A stretch of 11,986 bases of DNA from assembly GCA_005800795.1 (NCBI GenBank), contig SYEN01000571.1, positions 1 to 11,986 on the forward strand. Direction: 5' to 3'. Positions 7,052-11,986 of the stretch are shown in pieces. Each line of letters begins with the position of its first letter. The first letter of the stretch is position 1. The position numbers and the translations under genes were made by a program. Below the pieces are notes generated by a model, which saw only the letters and a list, made by a program, of their open reading frames with translations, did no database searches and had not been told where the DNA came from. The stretch is from Burkholderiales bacterium (GTDB lineage Bacteria > Pseudomonadota > Gammaproteobacteria > Burkholderiales > SG8-41).

Positions 7052-7341
7052 GGGGTTTCAAGTAATACATAGACCTAAAAATCACTGTATCCCGGCCTCG
7101 TCACCCGGTCAATAAGGCGTATCCTGCACGCGACTTGCGTGGAGCCCAAACCCGAACACGATCACCAAACAGCCCGCGTGATGGCACCGGCTTGCTCAGC
7201 ATTGCCCCGCGTTGACCGAATGCCAGTGCACGGATACATTGCAGCGCAGATGGCTAGTCGCCAATAAATCGTATGTTTGAAGTTTCCGTACCGTCGGGGT
7301 TCGCGCTGTGCCAATCCCCTCGATCCCCACACCTGCTCAAG

Positions 7342-7346
7342 AAGGA
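7342..7346 (+). promoter_or_regulatory. Ribosome binding site fixing the 7353 start
   Basis: AAGGA lies six bases before ATG 7353. It supports the start that gives a clean signal peptide over an in-frame upstream ATG at 7308. Confidence 0.8.
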
Positions 7347-7352
7347 AATTCG

Positions 7353-8324
7353 ATGAAATCATGGCCCGCCTGCCTGTTTCTGGCACTCAGTGCGCTGGCA
7401 ACGCAAACCCACGCTCAAACGACAAAGGCCGCCCAGTGGCCCCAACGCCCCGTACGCATGATCGTGCCCTTTCCTGCGGGCGGCAGCACCGACATCATTG
7501 CGCGTCTGATCGCACCGCACCTCACGGAGGAATTCGGTCAGCAGTTTATCGTCGACAACCGCAGCGGCGCTGGCGGCACCATCGGCTCGGAAATCGCCGC
7601 GCGCGCAACACCCGATGGTCACACCGTCGCCATCATTCCATCGAGCTACGCGGGCGCAGCGGCGCTTTATCCGCTGTCCTTCGACCCGGTGAAAGGCATC
7701 GCCCCCATCAGCATGATCGGCATGGGTTCATTTATTTTCGGGGTGCATCCGTCGATCAAGGCGGGCAATTTCAAGGAATTCATCGACCTGCTGAAAGCAA
7801 AACCGGGCGCGCTCAACTTCGCGTCGCCGGGCACGGGCAGCACGCCGCATCTGGCGTCGGAGCTGCTCAAGCAAATGGCTGGCGTGAATTTCGTGCATGT
7901 ACCCTACAAGGGCGACACACCCGCCCTCACCGACCTGCTGGCCGGACAAATGCATATCCAGATCGCGTCAGGGCCGGTGTTCCTGCCACACATTAAGGCT
8001 GGCAGGGTGCGTCCGATCGCGGTCACGGCTTCCAGGCGTTACTTCGTATTTCCGGAACTGCCGTCGATTGCCGAGAGTTATCCCGGCTTTCACGCCATCG
8101 GCTGGAACGGCTTGATTGCGCCTGCCGGCACGCCGCGTGAAATCATCAACCGGTTGAATCGCTCCGTAGCGTCGTTCCTCAAGCGCCCCGATATCCTGGA
8201 GCGGCTGCGTAACGATGGCCGCGAAGTCATTCCGACCACGCCGGAAGAAACTGCGCAAATGCTGACCTCTGAAATTGCCACCTGGATCAAGGTGGTGAAG
8301 GTGGCCAATATTCGCCTCAACTAA
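7353..8324 (+). CDS. Bug-family tripartite tricarboxylate transporter substrate-binding protein
   Basis: 323-residue periplasmic binding protein of the Bug family. The signal peptide is MKSWPACLFLALSALATQ with cleavage after THA (residue 21). Family loops are MIVPFPAGGSTD (36-47), with the ligand-contacting Asp at the end, and DNRSGAGGTIG (68-78). The mature protein has the usual length and ends with the common W-x-K-V-V-x-x-A-N-I-x-L-N pattern. It is clearly a different subfamily from the divergent Bug gene at 6057-7040. The start at 7353 is chosen from the strong AAGGA site and the signal peptide. In-frame homologous sequence continues after the TAA stop (see the relic at 8325-8444), so the locus once held at least one more Bug copy. 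No membrane subunits are nearby. Ligand unknown. Confidence 0.93.
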   Translation: MKSWPACLFLALSALATQTHAQTTKAAQWPQRPVRMIVPFPAGGSTDIIARLIAPHLTEEFGQQFIVDNRSGAGGTIGSEIAARATPDGHTVAIIPSSYAGAAALYPLSFDPVKGIAPISMIGMGSFIFGVHPSIKAGNFKEFIDLLKAKPGALNFASPGTGSTPHLASELLKQMAGVNFVHVPYKGDTPALTDLLAGQMHIQIASGPVFLPHIKAGRVRPIAVTASRRYFVFPELPSIAESYPGFHAIGWNGLIAPAGTPREIINRLNRSVASFLKRPDILERLRNDGREVIPTTPEETAQMLTSEIATWIKVVKVANIRLN

Positions 8325-8444
8325 CCCACCATTGCAGGCCATGGGCTGGCAGCCAACACGCCCGCGCAGTTGAGAAGCGAAATTCTGCAGGAAATTGAAG
8401 CCTGGGCGCAGGTGGTGTGCGAGCGCGACTTCCAGTCGAAATAA
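8325..8444 (+). pseudogene. Relic of a Bug-family protein C-terminus
   Basis: Directly after the TAA of the Bug gene, in the same frame, about 39 open codons end in TAA (8442-8444). Their translation contains GHGLAANTPAQL, then SEILQEIEAWAQVV. Aligned without gaps to the last 35 residues of the preceding Bug protein (GREVIPTTPEET... to ANIRLN), eight positions match. These include the diagnostic TP, EI, W and VV, and both segments end at the same place. No start codon or upstream portion exists, so this is a remnant, best explained by deletion or unequal recombination between tandem Bug genes. Eight identities in 35 also means it is an old or distant paralog, not a recent duplication. Confidence 0.75.
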
Positions 8445-8462
8445 GTTTACTTCGAGGCACGC

Positions 8463-9536
8463 TCAAACACACGCCAGCGCGCGCACCCGCTGGAGCACAC
8501 CCGAAGGCACGCGATACTCTCGCCACGTGGCCCCCTCATCCTCTGTGCCGAACACCTGCCCGACGCGGGACACACAATAGACCCGTTTCGGATCGGCGCG
8601 GCTGACCGTAACGCAAGTCATCGTCCCGTCGGCTTTGATGCCGTGATCGAAGCGCCGCCAGCTTTCGCCCAGATCGTCACTGCGATAGAGCGTGCCGTCG
8701 TTGCTGCGCGCCGCCGTCGACAGGCACGCATAAAGCGTGCGCGGGTTATGTGGCGACACGCATACATCGCGTGCGTAGGTCAGCGGCGAAAAGCGGCCCA
8801 CCCGCATGTCGTGCCACGACGCACCACCGTCACTGGCACGAAACAGCCCCATACGCACCGCAAGAATTGGCTGGCCCGGCGACGCGGAGCTGACCGCGAT
8901 GCAATGCGAGTCGAGCATGCCTTCGGCGTCCATGCTGCTGCCGATACGGCTTTTCAGATGCGGCTCCTGCGCGAGCTTGATCAGCGGGGCAGACACGTCG
9001 GTGAAGGATTCGCCGCCATCCGTGCTGCGGATCACGCCGTCGACTTCGAGCGCGAGATAAATATCGTCAGGCCGGCTCGGATCAACCGCCATGCGGATGA
9101 CACGCACCGGAAAATCCATGTCGCAGTTCTTCGGTGCTTTGGCGGCAGGCATCTTCTTCCACGAGTCGCCGCCATCTTCGCTGCGGTACAGTGCCACGGG
9201 CGCTGCGCCCGCGTACAGCACATGAGGCCGGGTAGGATGGTAGGTGATGGCATAAATGTCTACGTCACGATCCGGAAAGTTCGGACGCTCCCAATGTTCG
9301 CCGGAATCGATGCTCCGATAAGGCCCATCCTGCGTGCCGACGTACAGCACTCGCGGATCGCCGGGATTGATCGCTATCGCGCGCGCTGCCACATTCTTTG
9401 GTAACCCGTGGGTGATGGATTCCCATTCGCCATCTCTCGGTGTGCGGCGAAACAGCCCGCCGTAATCGCGCGTATCGTTCAAGCGGACGTCGCAATCACC
9501 ACCGGCAAAAAGATATTTCGCTTGAGCCCCCGCCAT
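8463..9536 (-). CDS. Cytosolic BNR/Asp-box beta-propeller protein
   Basis: 357-residue protein built from repeated beta-propeller blades with six Asp-box (S/T-x-D-x-G-x-x-W) turns: YRSIDSGEHW (73-82), YRSEDGGDSW (117-126), IRSTDGGESF (169-178), FRASDGGASW (232-241), YRSDDLGESW (284-293) and FGTEDEGATW (329-338). Between them are repeated DPxxP...LY strands. Such proteins are usually annotated as sialidase- or glycosyl-hydrolase-like (VPS10/YCF48-like), but Asp boxes are structural and I see no sialidase Arg triad, so enzymatic activity should not be assumed. No signal peptide is present. The start at 9536 is chosen because AGGGGA lies six bases upstream; the open frame continues further up but that part looks non-coding. 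The gene converges on the Bug relic and is divergent from the flavin reductase gene. Confidence 0.87.
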   Translation of the reverse strand: MAGAQAKYLFAGGDCDVRLNDTRDYGGLFRRTPRDGEWESITHGLPKNVAARAIAINPGDPRVLYVGTQDGPYRSIDSGEHWERPNFPDRDVDIYAITYHPTRPHVLYAGAAPVALYRSEDGGDSWKKMPAAKAPKNCDMDFPVRVIRMAVDPSRPDDIYLALEVDGVIRSTDGGESFTDVSAPLIKLAQEPHLKSRIGSSMDAEGMLDSHCIAVSSASPGQPILAVRMGLFRASDGGASWHDMRVGRFSPLTYARDVCVSPHNPRTLYACLSTAARSNDGTLYRSDDLGESWRRFDHGIKADGTMTCVTVSRADPKRVYCVSRVGQVFGTEDEGATWREYRVPSGVLQRVRALACV

Positions 9537-9754
9537 GTGTTTTCCCCTAGGAGTTTGCAAAAAAACCCGCATTGCTTCCATCGAAACGCCGTCCCTATGC
9601 TCGCACAAAACCATGCGCATCGGGCTTTTTGGTGCCCTGCCCCTATCGCAGAGCGGCTGAAATTGCGTGTAATATAAATAGCTGCAATGCTGGAAATACA
9701 CTCTGACTCCAGACTGCACTTGATCACACCGACCCAACGAAAGGAACCCGATCC
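9537..9754. promoter_or_regulatory. Divergent promoter region, AT-rich core near 9666-9682
   Basis: The 218 bp between the propeller gene and the flavin reductase gene contain an AT-rich patch (TAATATAAATAG, about 9670-9681) in otherwise GC-rich DNA. It offers TAATAT/TATAAA on the plus strand and TATATT on the minus strand as -10-like boxes. No matching -35 at good spacing is obvious, so the assignment is tentative. Confidence 0.35.
9543..9548 (-). promoter_or_regulatory. Ribosome binding site fixing the 9536 start
   Basis: The minus strand reads AGGGGA six bases before ATG 9536. It trims about 67 upstream residues that lack propeller sequence. Confidence 0.75.
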
Positions 9755-10261
9755 ATGAACGATGACGCCAAAAAAACCGCCTTGCGCATGATTCCCTACG
9801 GCCTGTATGTGCTGACCGCGAAAGGCGCCGATGGCCAGGTGGCAGCCGCCACCATCAACTGGGTGACGCAAATGTCTTTCAAGCCGCCGCTGATCGCCAT
9901 CGGCGTAAAAGCGGATTCAGGCGCGCACGCCATTATTGAAACCACGCGCGAGTTCGTGCTGAATAATCTGGGCAAGGATGGCAAGGGCGCCGCGTTCGCC
10001 TTTTTCAAACCGACCGTGATCGAGGGCAACAAGCTTTCGGGAGAGCCGTTTACCGACGGTGCTGTGGTCAAAGCACCCGTGTTGGAAAACTGCCCGGCGC
10101 ACGTGGAGTGCAAAGTGACCGATGTGATCAAGCGCGGCGACCACACGGTATTCGTTGCCGAGGTGGTGGAAGCGCGCGTCAAGACTCAACCCGCCGGCCG
10201 TGCGGACGACGCCATCTTGTGGATGAAGGATCTTGGCGAGAAGGTTTTTTACGGCGGTTGA
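9755..10261 (+). CDS. Flavin reductase-like FMN-binding protein
   Basis: 168-residue protein of the flavin reductase-like (split-barrel FMN-binding) family. Members reduce FMN/FAD with NAD(P)H for two-component monooxygenases or act as flavoproteins themselves. Typical features are the N-terminal IPYGLYVLTA (13-22), AATINWVTQMSFKPPLIAIG (31-50) over the FMN site, FVLNNLG (67-73), CPAHVECKV (113-121) and the strand TVFVAEVVEA (131-140). Length is normal for the short branch. The start has AAGGA nine bases upstream (9741-9745). It stands alone: no monooxygenase large subunit is in the window, so its electron acceptor is unknown. It is divergent from the Asp-box propeller gene, with which it may share regulation. 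Confidence 0.9.
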   Translation: MNDDAKKTALRMIPYGLYVLTAKGADGQVAAATINWVTQMSFKPPLIAIGVKADSGAHAIIETTREFVLNNLGKDGKGAAFAFFKPTVIEGNKLSGEPFTDGAVVKAPVLENCPAHVECKVTDVIKRGDHTVFVAEVVEARVKTQPAGRADDAILWMKDLGEKVFYGG

Positions 10262-10290
10262 TTACCTACTGTATTGCGGCGCAGGCACGC

Positions 10291-10316
10291 GATGTGCGGG
10301 AGCCCGCGCCCGCATC
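10291..10316 (+). terminator. GC-rich hairpin after the flavin reductase gene
   Basis: GATGTGCGGG (10291-10300) pairs with CCCGCATC (10309-10316) except for a 2-base bulge, leaving an 8-base loop, 30 bases after the stop. No T-run follows, so intrinsic termination is doubtful; it may act as a 3'-end hairpin. Confidence 0.3.
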
Positions 10317-10399
10317 TGACAACCGTTGGGCGCGTGCAACACCAGGTGAGCTTTGCCGCGGACCTGTCGTAATAGATTACGCGGACAAGCCACCGCACT

Positions 10400-10575
10400 T
10401 TCGCGGGCATGCCGATCAAACTGGCAGGGGTGCCGTACCACGCGGTGGCGCAGTAGCTGGCGCAGCTGATAAAGCCGGGCGAGTCGCTCGCGATGTGCAA
10501 AACGCGCGCACTACAAACACAATTATTCTTGCCTGTATGCCTGACTCACAACGACTTTTTGACTCAGTAATGCAA
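10400..10575 (+). pseudogene. Possible decayed HIRAN-like domain fragment
   Basis: From ATG 10409 one frame reads MPIKLAGVPYHAVAQ, a TAG (10454-10456), then LAQLIKPGESLAM. This resembles the opening of HIRAN domains (xxLAGVxYH... then LxxLxPGExLxL). Shifting frame near 10495, the next part reads NTIILACMPDSQRLFDSV, loosely like the NAxAVxxPDGQRLGYV end of that domain. It would therefore need one stop and one frameshift, and the central EPDNPYD motif is missing. This is a weak by-eye resemblance, offered as a possibility only. Confidence 0.22.
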
Positions 10576-10600
10576 ACGAACAGGCACACTCCCGGGAGCG

Positions 10601-10945
10601 TCAATCCGTCCCCAGCAACTCCACCTCGAACACCAGCGTGGCAGTGGGCGGAAGCACGCCGCCAGCCCCGCGGGCACCATCGCCGAGTTCAGGCGGAATG
10701 GTGAGTTTGCGTTTGCCGCCGATTTTCATGCCTTGCACGCCTTCGTCCCAACCACTGATGACGCGGCCGCCACCCAGCGGAAACACGAACGGATCGTTGC
10801 GATCCTTGCTGGAATCGAATTTTTCGCCGCTGGTGAGCCAGCCGGTGTAATGCACCGTGACATCCTGTCCGGCACTGGCTTCGGCGCCGCTGCCGACGGT
10901 GATGTCCTCGATGATAAGTCCGCTTGCGGTGGTGGTTGATGCCAT
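10601..10945 (-). CDS. FKBP-type peptidyl-prolyl cis-trans isomerase
   Basis: 114-residue single-domain FKBP, a cytosolic proline isomerase/chaperone (no signal peptide). Active-site positions by comparison with FKBP12: Tyr33 in VHYTGW, Phe43-Asp44 in KFDSS, Phe55 in FVFPLG, Trp66 in ISGWDEG, and Phe106 in LVFEVEL. The usual LGYGARGAGG loop reads LGDGARGAGG, so the conserved active-site Tyr (Tyr82 of FKBP12) is Asp89. The codon is GAT, one base from TAT. The start at 10945 is fixed by AGGA seven bases upstream; the open frame runs further up but is not FKBP-like. It is a stand-alone gene, divergent from the small membrane protein gene. The substitution may lower or alter isomerase activity; the fold should be intact. 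Confidence 0.94.
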   Translation of the reverse strand: MASTTTASGLIIEDITVGSGAEASAGQDVTVHYTGWLTSGEKFDSSKDRNDPFVFPLGGGRVISGWDEGVQGMKIGGKRKLTIPPELGDGARGAGGVLPPTATLVFEVELLGTD

Positions 10946-10952
10946 CGTGATG

Positions 10953-10956
10953 TCCT
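10953..10956 (-). promoter_or_regulatory. Ribosome binding site fixing the 10945 start
   Basis: The minus strand reads AGGA seven bases before ATG 10945. This gives the standard FKBP N-terminus and excludes a 21-residue upstream extension. Confidence 0.8.
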
Positions 10957-10972
10957 GTACGAATGAATAAAG

Positions 10973-10989
10973 GCAGGCATTATGCCTGC
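10973..10989. promoter_or_regulatory. 17-bp perfect palindrome over the candidate FKBP promoter
   Basis: GCAGGCAT-T-ATGCCTGC has perfect 8-bp arms around one base. On the minus strand its centre reads CATAAT, a five-of-six match to a sigma-70 -10 box. ATGACG, a partial -35 match, lies 18 bases upstream. The arrangement fits a repressor operator covering the -10 of the FKBP gene; alternatively it forms a 6-bp stem in the leader. No regulator is identified. Confidence 0.5.
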
Positions 10990-11219
10990 GTGCGCCGCCT
11001 GCCGTCATGCATTGCTGTGGGGATTTTTACACTATGTGAACCTGTGGACGCAGTAAGGCAGCGGTAAGCGTAACCGCCGATACTCAAGACTGGCATCCTT
11101 GTACTGGTCAAACGTCGATTCGCGGACGATTCGTATTGCGTTGGCGGATTTGTGGATCAGCTTTATTCGCCGCTGCTTGCGTCAAACCTGCCTGATGTCG
11201 TGTATTCTCAATAATTTCT

Positions 11220-11223
11220 GGAG
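11220..11223 (+). promoter_or_regulatory. Ribosome binding site for a GTG start
   Basis: GGAG lies six bases before GTG 11230, the only sensible start for the small membrane protein. Upstream, TATTCT (11203-11208) could be a -10 box, but no well-spaced -35 is seen. Confidence 0.75.
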
Positions 11224-11229
11224 TAGCCG

Positions 11230-11430
11230 GTGAATAAATTGACAGGGGTTTTTGTTTCATTGTGGTTGCTGTGTGTTACGGTTGTAGCGAGTGCGGCGGA
11301 AATTCCCGATGCACCGATTCCCGAGCCGAATTACGTGGGTATACTGATATTTCTTGGCTTGTTTATCGGGCTGGGCGTCTGGTTCTTCTGGCGCGTGATG
11401 CGCAACAAGGGTGACGGCGACAAGAAGTAA
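11230..11430 (+). CDS. Small membrane protein, function unknown
   Basis: 66-residue protein with a GTG start and good ribosome site. Residues 4-22 are a hydrophobic signal sequence ending VVASA, with likely cleavage near ASA-AE. A Pro-rich linker EIPDAPIPEPNY (24-35) follows, then one transmembrane helix (about 36-54, rich in Gly, Phe and Trp) and a short charged tail RVMRNKGDGDKK. If cleaved, the mature form is a roughly 43-residue single-span peptide with a periplasmic Pro-rich N-terminus and cytoplasmic basic C-terminus. This is the layout of small accessory subunits of respiratory or transport complexes. I do not recognise a family. It is monocistronic, with its own terminator 27 bases downstream, and is divergent from the FKBP gene. 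Confidence 0.8.
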   Translation: MNKLTGVFVSLWLLCVTVVASAAEIPDAPIPEPNYVGILIFLGLFIGLGVWFFWRVMRNKGDGDKK

Positions 11431-11457
11431 GTCGGTTGTCACGATTCTAAAAATAAG

Positions 11458-11480
11458 CGCGCCCGAGAGGCGCGTTTTTT
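11458..11480 (+). terminator. Rho-independent terminator of the small membrane protein gene
   Basis: CGCGCC, loop CGAGA, GGCGCG, then six T (11475-11480). It lies 27 bases after the TAA at 11428-11430. It is a canonical intrinsic terminator. Confidence 0.9.
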
Positions 11481-11550
11481 GTGCCTGCACGTCTTGGATG
11501 CGGCGTGGGTGCAGCGGATAACATGATTTCCAGCATGGGGTATTGGCAAA

Positions 11551-11574
11551 GTGTCGTAAAGGGTGTCGTATAGA
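11551..11574. repeat. Two 12-bp direct repeats GTGTCGTA-N4
   Basis: GTGTCGTA occurs at 11551-11558 and again at 11563-11570, exactly 12 bp apart, about 50-70 bp before the GIY-YIG gene. The second is followed by TAGA, so GTATAGAT could serve as a -10. Two copies on the same helical face could be an activator site; chance cannot be excluded. Confidence 0.3.
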
Positions 11575-11619
11575 TAGCGCTGTTCATCAGTAATTGTTTT
11601 AGTTTATTTATTTCCATTC

Positions 11620-11970
11620 GTGCCACGCGCCATATCAACCGCGGTCTGTCGCAAGCCAGCGCAATCGGCCCATCCGGTCTGGCACGTCTATATTTTGCGC
11701 TGCGCCGATGGCACCTTGTACACGGGTGTGGCCATCGACATCCTGCGCCGTGTCGAGCAACACAACGGCAAGCTGGCGGGAGGCGCGCGTTACACGCGCA
11801 CGCGACGACCCGTAAAGCTGGTGTATCGCGAAACAGCGGCGAATCGTTCAGCCGCTTGCAAACGTGAATATGCGATCAAACAGCTTTCGAGACGCGACAA
11901 ACTGATGTTGACCCGCAAATCTGGCAAACCTAAACGGGTGTATCGCACGTGTAGTGAACCGGACAAATAA
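11620..11970 (+). CDS. GIY-YIG nuclease-domain protein, YhbQ/UPF0213-like
   Basis: 116-residue protein whose core (about residues 21-97) is a GIY-YIG domain: WHVYILRCADGTLYTGVA (21-38) supplies the two Tyr motifs (VYI and YTG). ILRRVEQHN (41-49) supplies the catalytic Arg and the family His-Asn, and ACKREYAIKQL (79-89) the metal-binding Glu83. Spacing and the GARYTRTRRPVKLVY stretch match short stand-alone members such as YhbQ, linked to DNA processing or left as UPF0213. The only possible start upstream of the domain is GTG 11620, preceded by an in-frame stop at 11575-11577 and lacking a Shine-Dalgarno. It gives an unusual 20-residue basic N-terminal extension. Family is secure; exact start and role are not. 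Confidence 0.88.
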   Translation: MPRAISTAVCRKPAQSAHPVWHVYILRCADGTLYTGVAIDILRRVEQHNGKLAGGARYTRTRRPVKLVYRETAANRSAACKREYAIKQLSRRDKLMLTRKSGKPKRVYRTCSEPDK

Positions 11971-11986
11971 ATCAAGTCCTCCTGCC

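Larger units (their letters stand above)
7041..7352. other. 312-bp divergent intergenic region between two Bug genes
   Basis: This should hold the back-to-back promoters of both Bug genes. No convincing gene is present. A short inverted repeat CACGC-N5-GCGTG lies at 7127-7141. I see no clear -35/-10 pair on either strand. Bug genes are often next to a LysR or IclR regulator, but none is here. Confidence 0.5.
10262..10600. other. 339-bp region without an intact gene
   Basis: It lies between the flavin reductase stop and the convergent FKBP stop. It holds a GC-rich hairpin (10291-10316), a possible decayed HIRAN-like fragment (10400-10575), a direct repeat TGACTCA near 10542 and 10559, and a 10-bp palindrome CTCCCGGGAG at 10589-10598 just past the FKBP stop. 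No clear intrinsic terminator with a T-run is seen for either convergent gene. Confidence 0.55.

Noticed and set aside
8322..8444. Stop-codon readthrough extending the Bug protein to 8444
   Set aside because: The in-frame continuation repeats the C-terminal module just completed and ends at the same homologous point, which fits a paralog relic rather than a programmed extension. No readthrough-promoting structure is evident.
8643..9404. Open plus-strand frame opposite the propeller gene
   Set aside because: It is the antisense of repeated Asp-box blades; it has no domain of its own.
9537..9737. N-terminal extension of the propeller protein
   Set aside because: The extra sequence lacks blade pattern or signal peptide, whereas a strong AGGGGA site sits before ATG 9536.
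10108..10704. Plus-strand frame running from the flavin reductase into the FKBP gene
   Set aside because: It overlaps two solid genes and has no start signal or family pattern overall; only its middle part was kept as a weak relic candidate.
1..11986. CRISPR array, tRNA, insertion sequence, integrase or defence genes
   Set aside because: I looked for spaced repeats, tRNA-like cloverleafs, terminal inverted repeats with transposase frames and nuclease clusters. The lone GIY-YIG protein is of the housekeeping-like short type, and nothing else qualified.

Overview
This is about 12 kb of an ordinary-looking chromosome from a betaproteobacterium, most likely Burkholderiales (Alcaligenaceae- or Comamonadaceae-like). 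The evidence is moderately high GC, an RNase E with a long Arg/Pro/Ala-rich tail, two Bug-family periplasmic binding proteins (a family greatly expanded in Burkholderiales), and an AliA-like acyl-CoA ligase. I see no rRNA, tRNA, CRISPR array, insertion sequence, prophage or plasmid signature. The species assignment is inference.

Layout. (1) Bases 2-1678 (+) are the 3' part of rne, entering just before the Zn-link CPRC motif. (2) Convergent to it is a minus-strand run read 4434->1709: a small dimeric alpha/beta-barrel-like protein, an AMP-forming acyl-CoA ligase of the cyclohexanecarboxylate-CoA ligase type, and a low-molecular-weight tyrosine phosphatase. The gaps are 30-35 bp, so this looks like one operon. 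(3) Bases 4435-4819 are non-coding and hold two palindromes. (4) Bases 4820-5758 (-) encode a zinc-independent MDR/quinone oxidoreductase. (5) Bases 5759-6056 hold a clear intrinsic terminator on the minus strand. (6) Two Bug-type solute-binding proteins are divergent (6057-7040 minus, 7353-8324 plus). Directly after the second, in the same frame, lies a relic of another Bug C-terminus. (7) A cytosolic six-Asp-box beta-propeller protein (8463-9536 minus) is divergent from a flavin reductase-like FMN protein (9755-10261 plus). (8) Bases 10262-10600 lack an intact gene but may carry a decayed HIRAN-like fragment. (9) A short FKBP-type prolyl isomerase (10601-10945 minus) is divergent from a 66-residue membrane protein with a GTG start and its own terminator (11230-11430 plus). 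(10) A GIY-YIG nuclease-domain protein (11620-11970 plus) closes the window.

How the genes may work together. The ligase, the oxidoreductase, the flavin reductase and the Bug proteins fit uptake and CoA-dependent breakdown of organic or cyclic acids. The parts are common but no complete pathway is present: there are no TctA/TctB membrane subunits and no dehydrogenase, hydratase or thiolase. Any functional link across the separate transcription units is inference.

I found no convincing new multi-gene system. The points most worth a second look are the in-frame Bug relic, the Tyr-to-Asp change at the FKBP active-site position, the palindrome over the likely FKBP promoter, the paired palindromes at 4673-4741, the RNase E tail motifs, and the uncharacterised small proteins.
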